A stretch of DNA of 9,050 nt, from NCBI GenBank assembly GCA_029883965.1, contig JAOUIN010000085.1:1-9050 (forward strand), written 5' to 3'. How positions within the stretch are numbered: the first letter of the stretch is position 1; each line of letters begins with the position of its first letter. Shown one piece after another: positions 6,138 through 9,050 of the stretch. The stretch comes from Betaproteobacteria bacterium. Its GTDB lineage: Bacteria > Pseudomonadota > Gammaproteobacteria > Burkholderiales > SG8-41. Both the position numbers and the translations under genes were made by a program. Under the pieces are notes generated by a model. It did not search any database. It was not told the origin of the DNA and worked only from the letters and a program-made list of their open reading frames with translations.

Positions 6138-6980
6138 TCAGGGCTTGGCATCGAGTTCCTGCTTGATGCCAAGCCGCTGGATCCGGTAACGCAACGCGCG
6201 AAACGAAATGCCGAGCAGCTTGGCTGCTGCGGTCTGATTGTAACGTGCCTGCTCCAGCGCCTCCAGAATTGCTTTGCGCTCAATCGCCTCGAGCCGCTCC
6301 GGCAACGGCAGCCCGTCCATGCCGGCACCCTGATCAGCCGCCGACGGGTTCGCGCTGTCGGCGGGCAATTGCAAATCATCAACTCCGATTTCATCACCGC
6401 CAGCCAGCGCCACGGCCCGCTCGAGTATGTTCTCGAGTTCGCGGACGTTCCCCGGGAATCGATACGCCTGCAGCGCCGCCTCCGCCTGCGGCGACAACCG
6501 TAGCGCCCTTGCATCGTTTGCGTGGCGCGCCAGCATTGCGGCCGCCAGACGAGGAATATCGTCCTGCAATTCGCGCAGTGCCGGCATGCGCAGTTCGATA
6601 ACGTTCAGCCGGTAATAAAGATCCTGCCGGAACGCACCGCTTTTGACCTCGTCCGCCAGATGGCGGTGCGTCGCACTTATTATGCGTACATCGACCGGTA
6701 CCTCACTGGTCGATCCGACCGGCCGCACACGCTTTTCCTGGATCGCGCGCAACAGCTTCACCTGCATCGGCAGCGGAAGATCGCCGACCTCATCGAGAAA
6801 AAGGGTGCCGCCGTCTGCCGCCTGAAAGAATCCGTCGCGATCAGCGACTGCTCCGGTGAATGCGCCCTTCTTGTGACCGAAGAACTCCGATTCCATCAGG
6901 TTCTCCGAAATGGCTCCGCAGTTCACGGCCACAAACGGTTCGTCCCGGCGGGCGCCGTTGAGGTGTATCAACCGGGCCAA
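6138..6980 (-). CDS. pilR: PilR C-terminal part: AAA+ sigma-54 interaction and DNA-binding domains
   Basis: This 280-codon frame begins within the AAA+ domain at a TTG that is almost certainly an internal Leu/Val codon, not a true start: no ribosome site precedes it. It holds PFVAVNCGAI, the sigma-54 contact loop GAFTGA (39-44), Walker B GGTLFLDEVGD (57-67), the sensor and arginine-finger region (RPVGS, FRQDLYYRLNV), FPGNVRELENILERA, and a C-terminal Fis-type helix-turn-helix (about 230-272, ILEALEQARYNQTAAAKLLGI then SFRALRYRIQRLGIK). All motifs are intact, which argues for a recent break or a sequencing error. The stop lies 9 bp before ampD. Confidence 0.7.
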   Translation of the reverse strand: MARLIHLNGARRDEPFVAVNCGAISENLMESEFFGHKKGAFTGAVADRDGFFQAADGGTLFLDEVGDLPLPMQVKLLRAIQEKRVRPVGSTSEVPVDVRIISATHRHLADEVKSGAFRQDLYYRLNVIELRMPALRELQDDIPRLAAAMLARHANDARALRLSPQAEAALQAYRFPGNVRELENILERAVALAGGDEIGVDDLQLPADSANPSAADQGAGMDGLPLPERLEAIERKAILEALEQARYNQTAAAKLLGISFRALRYRIQRLGIKQELDAKP

Positions 6981-7518
6981 GTTCCTTGCCGCATCCGGAT
7001 TCTCCGCGAATCTGCACCGGCGCCTGACTGCGCGCGAGTTTGTCGATCATCTGACGGGCCTGCTCCATCTGCGGCGAGGCACCAATCAAAAGCGGCGTCC
7101 CCGGTTGTGACGCCGGTTCCGCTCCGTCATCCCGGCCACCCGCCCCGGGTCGCGGCAGTTTCAGCGCCGATCGCACCAGCGACCGCAGCTGATCCAGCGA
7201 CACCGGTTTGCCGAGATAGTCAAACGCACCCGCCTTGAGCGCGGCAACCGCATTTTCAGCGCTGCCATGCGCGGTAATCACGGCCACGGGAAGGCTGGGA
7301 TGATTTCTGGTGATGTGTTCGACGATGGACAGCCCGTCACCGTCTGCCAGCCGCATGTCGGTCAGACACAGTTCGAACGTATTGCGCCCCAGCAGTTCCA
7401 GCGCCTCGGTTACGGTGCCGGCACATTGCGGCTCCAGCCCCATCCGGATCAATGTCATGCTGAGCAGTTCCCGGATGTCAGCCTCATCGTCCACTACCAG
7501 TATCTGCCCGGTTGCCAT
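6841..7518 (-). CDS. pilR: PilR N-terminal part: receiver domain and truncated AAA+ start
   Basis: If read as it stands, this frame gives 225 residues. Residues 1-120 are a complete receiver: acidic pair D10-D11, phospho-acceptor D54 in LTDMRL, T82 in VITAHG and K104 in GKPVSL. A Pro/Gly/Ala linker (about 121-141) leads into the AAA+ domain, LIGASPQMEQARQMIDKLA, then Walker A GESGCGKE (172-179). The last 46 residues (GPVDTPQRR onward) are out-of-frame sequence without similarity to the family. The ATG at 7518 has AAGGAAGG close upstream and lies 10 bp after the pilS stop. The product could be phosphorylated but would lack GAFTGA, Walker B and DNA binding, so it could not activate sigma-54 promoters. 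Confidence 0.7.
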   Translation of the reverse strand: MATGQILVVDDEADIRELLSMTLIRMGLEPQCAGTVTEALELLGRNTFELCLTDMRLADGDGLSIVEHITRNHPSLPVAVITAHGSAENAVAALKAGAFDYLGKPVSLDQLRSLVRSALKLPRPGAGGRDDGAEPASQPGTPLLIGASPQMEQARQMIDKLARSQAPVQIRGESGCGKELGPVDTPQRRPPGRTVCGRELRSHFGEPDGIGVLRSQEGRIHRSSR

Positions 7519-7528
7519 CGCCTTCCTT

Positions 7529-9050
7529 TCAGCCCGCAGCGCAAATCATGGAAAACCGCGCACCATCCGTTGTTTCAACAAACTCAAGCACAGCGCCATT
7601 GGCCTCACAAATCTCTCTTGCCAGATACAACCCCAGCCCGGTGCCACCCGGCGATGTCGTAAAAAACGGCTCAAACAGATTTCCCCGCGATTCCGGAGGC
7701 ACGCCGGCACCATCGTCGATGACATCCAATCTTACCGCATGACCCCGTGCGGCACGGGCAACTTCCAGTCGGATGCTTCCAGGTCGCCGGCGTGAGTGCC
7801 GCAACGCGTTGTGGCACAGATTCCACAACACCTGATTCAGGTGATCCCGGTCGAACAGAACATAGGCATCGATTACCGGATGCAATTCAATAACATTGGT
7901 CGCAAGTCTTTCGGTTGCAGCAAACTGCTCGATGAACGCGCGAAGGTAACTTGTAAGCTGGAACCGTTCGCGTTTGGCCCGCTCGCCGCGGTTCAACGTC
8001 TGCACATCGTGAACCATGCGGTCCAATCGGCGCGTATTGTCGCGAATGATCGTCGTCAGGCGCTGCGCACCGGCTGACACCCCGGCCTCTTCCTGCAGCA
8101 ATTCAGCAGCATGACTGATAGCCCCCAGCGGGTTGCGTATTTCGTGGGCAATGTTTGCCGTCAGGCGTCCGAGCGCAGCGAGTTTCATCTGTCGCGCCTC
8201 GGCCTGGATACGCGCCAGATCTTCCAGAAAAATTACCGCGCCGGCGCCGCGCCGTGGCGCTACCGGCACCAGCCGCGCTCGCAGGTTAGCGCCGATTTCA
8301 AACGCATCCGGTGCCTCACGACCCTGCTGATCGCGTAGCCATGTTTCGAAACGGGCGTACAGCGCCGGAACGCGGTCCTTCAGATTAATCACGCTACCGC
8401 CGCGCAATCCGTCGATCATGCGCTCGGCGGCAGTATTCACCTGGCGCACGACTCCGTCACCGTCTGCGACAATCACGCCGTGTTCCATGTCCTGAATTAC
8501 CAGCTGATTCACCTGCGCCAGATTTGCGAGATCAATCTCCCGCTGAGCAGCGAGACGCTCGCTGGCCAGCGACCTCTTGGCCAGTGTGTGTGCCAGCCAT
8601 GCAATTGCGAAATATGCAACCGACAGAAGTCCGGCCTGTGCGTATTGCGCGCCGCTTTCGGAAAAGCGCAACACCTCATAGGTATGTTCCAGCAGGACAC
8701 CGATGCTGGCAATCGCGGCAAAAAACAGGGTTAACTGGCCACGCGCCACCAGTCCTGCCGCGGCCAGAGACGTCAGCAGCAGAAGGCCTAGGCCGCTCGA
8801 CAAACCGCCACTCGCGTACATCAACAACACGACAAAGCCGATGTCACCGCCGACCTGAATAGCGAGCTGCCAGGTAAAGTGCTCCCGCGTACGAATAATC
8901 GCAAACATCACGAGAGCAAATACTGCGTAGCCGGCCGCACCCGCCAGGAACAGCCGCATGTCACGCGACCCGAACTGCAATGTCCCGCCCCAGAACGCGA
9001 CCGCCAACAGCAACAGCAATGCCGCCGCTCTGCGATACCCGTTGAACAAC
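7529..9050 (-). CDS. pilS: Type IV pilus sensor histidine kinase PilS, 5' end outside window
   Basis: Inner-membrane kinase that controls PilR and thereby pilin transcription. The visible 506 codons reach the window edge without a convincing start: the outermost TTG has no upstream context, and the FNGYRR motif normally sits some 15-20 residues inside PilS. Six hydrophobic helices are seen at about residues 7-23, 32-52, 64-80, 86-101, 106-121 and 139-153 (counted from that TTG), with short loops and almost no periplasmic domain. The conserved linker DLANLAQVNQLVIQDMEHGV leads into a PAS-like region (about 185-280). HisKA contains phospho-acceptor H302 in IAHEIRNPLGA. The ATPase has the N box (LWNLCHNALRHS), G1 (DVIDDGAGV), F box (LFEPFFTT) and G2 (GTGLGLYLAREI), all intact. 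The stop is 10 bp before pilR. The membrane topology and linker are PilS-like rather than NtrB-like. Confidence 0.9.
   Translation of the reverse strand, partial: LFNGYRRAAALLLLLAVAFWGGTLQFGSRDMRLFLAGAAGYAVFALVMFAIIRTREHFTWQLAIQVGGDIGFVVLLMYASGGLSSGLGLLLLTSLAAAGLVARGQLTLFFAAIASIGVLLEHTYEVLRFSESGAQYAQAGLLSVAYFAIAWLAHTLAKRSLASERLAAQREIDLANLAQVNQLVIQDMEHGVIVADGDGVVRQVNTAAERMIDGLRGGSVINLKDRVPALYARFETWLRDQQGREAPDAFEIGANLRARLVPVAPRRGAGAVIFLEDLARIQAEARQMKLAALGRLTANIAHEIRNPLGAISHAAELLQEEAGVSAGAQRLTTIIRDNTRRLDRMVHDVQTLNRGERAKRERFQLTSYLRAFIEQFAATERLATNVIELHPVIDAYVLFDRDHLNQVLWNLCHNALRHSRRRPGSIRLEVARAARGHAVRLDVIDDGAGVPPESRGNLFEPFFTTSPGGTGLGLYLAREICEANGAVLEFVETTDGARFSMICAAG

Larger units (their letters stand above)
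6138..7518 (-). pseudogene. pilR: Type IV pilus response regulator PilR, frameshifted
   Basis: NtrC-family activator that, when phosphorylated by PilS, drives sigma-54-dependent transcription of pilin genes. Both halves are intact but lie in different frames: receiver and start of the AAA+ domain from 7518 to about 6982, the rest from about 6980 to 6138. The join falls just after GESGCGKE of Walker A. Relatives read GKEL-x-AR there, whereas the two frames abut with one residue missing, so a 2-nt loss at about 6979-6984 explains the data better than a 1-nt gain. Restored, the protein would be about 460 residues, close to known PilR (about 445). PilR is preferred over other NtrC proteins because of LCLTDMRL in the receiver, SFRALRYRIQRLG in the C-terminal helix-turn-helix, and the adjacent PilS-type kinase. 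It could be a real inactivating mutation or a sequence error. Confidence 0.82.

Noticed and set aside
6960..7000. Programmed ribosomal frameshift in pilR
   Set aside because: No slippery heptamer or downstream pseudoknot is evident, and a +1 shift would leave Walker A's following helix one residue short. A 2-nt deletion or sequence error explains the data better.
1..9050. CRISPR arrays, transposons, tRNA/rRNA genes or phage genes
   Set aside because: No regularly spaced repeats, transposase motifs, terminal inverted repeats, cloverleaf-like sequence or phage proteins were seen on either strand.

Overview
The window looks like an ordinary chromosomal segment of a proteobacterium. A betaproteobacterium is the best guess, by inference from the lysine/alanine-rich H1-like protein with a WPFP-type tail next to nrdAB and from ampD directly behind pilSR. 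Every gene I can support lies on the minus strand, so the window reads biologically from right to left. The long plus-strand open frames are antisense shadows of conserved minus-strand genes.

Right part (9050 to 5589): a tightly packed run pilS (5' end outside the window), pilR, ampD. PilS is a six-helix membrane histidine kinase with a PAS-like region, and PilR is its NtrC-type, sigma-54-dependent response regulator for type IV pilus genes. AmpD is the cytoplasmic anhydromuropeptide amidase of cell-wall recycling. The pilR frame is broken inside the Walker A region of the AAA+ domain: two overlapping frames each carry half of the protein, and one residue is missing at the joint. This fits a 2-nt loss, either a real mutation or a sequence error.

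Middle (5588 to 5220): a 369-bp AT-rich control region. It holds a near-perfect NrdR box (5311-5326), a candidate sigma-70 promoter (-35 at 5371-5376, -10 at 5348-5353) with a weak second NrdR half-match at 31-bp spacing, an AT-rich inverted repeat (5438-5460), and a leader hairpin (5255-5277) upstream of the nrdA ribosome binding site.

Left-centre (5219 to 1070): nrdA and nrdB, the two subunits of an aerobic class Ia ribonucleotide reductase, separated by a 169-bp spacer. NrdA has two N-terminal ATP-cone regions, the second degenerate. NrdB has a complete di-iron ligand set and the radical tyrosine. Downstream of nrdB are a G.U-closed hairpin and a candidate terminator.

Left end (878 to 1): a small DUF2442 protein with a TTG start, an H1-like DNA-binding protein of 105 residues, then 146 bp with no gene I can support.

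I found no convincing previously undescribed system. The items most worth checking are the pilR break, the NrdR operator arrangement at nrdA, the terminator-like structure antisense to the H1-like gene, and the DUF2442 gene without a visible partner.
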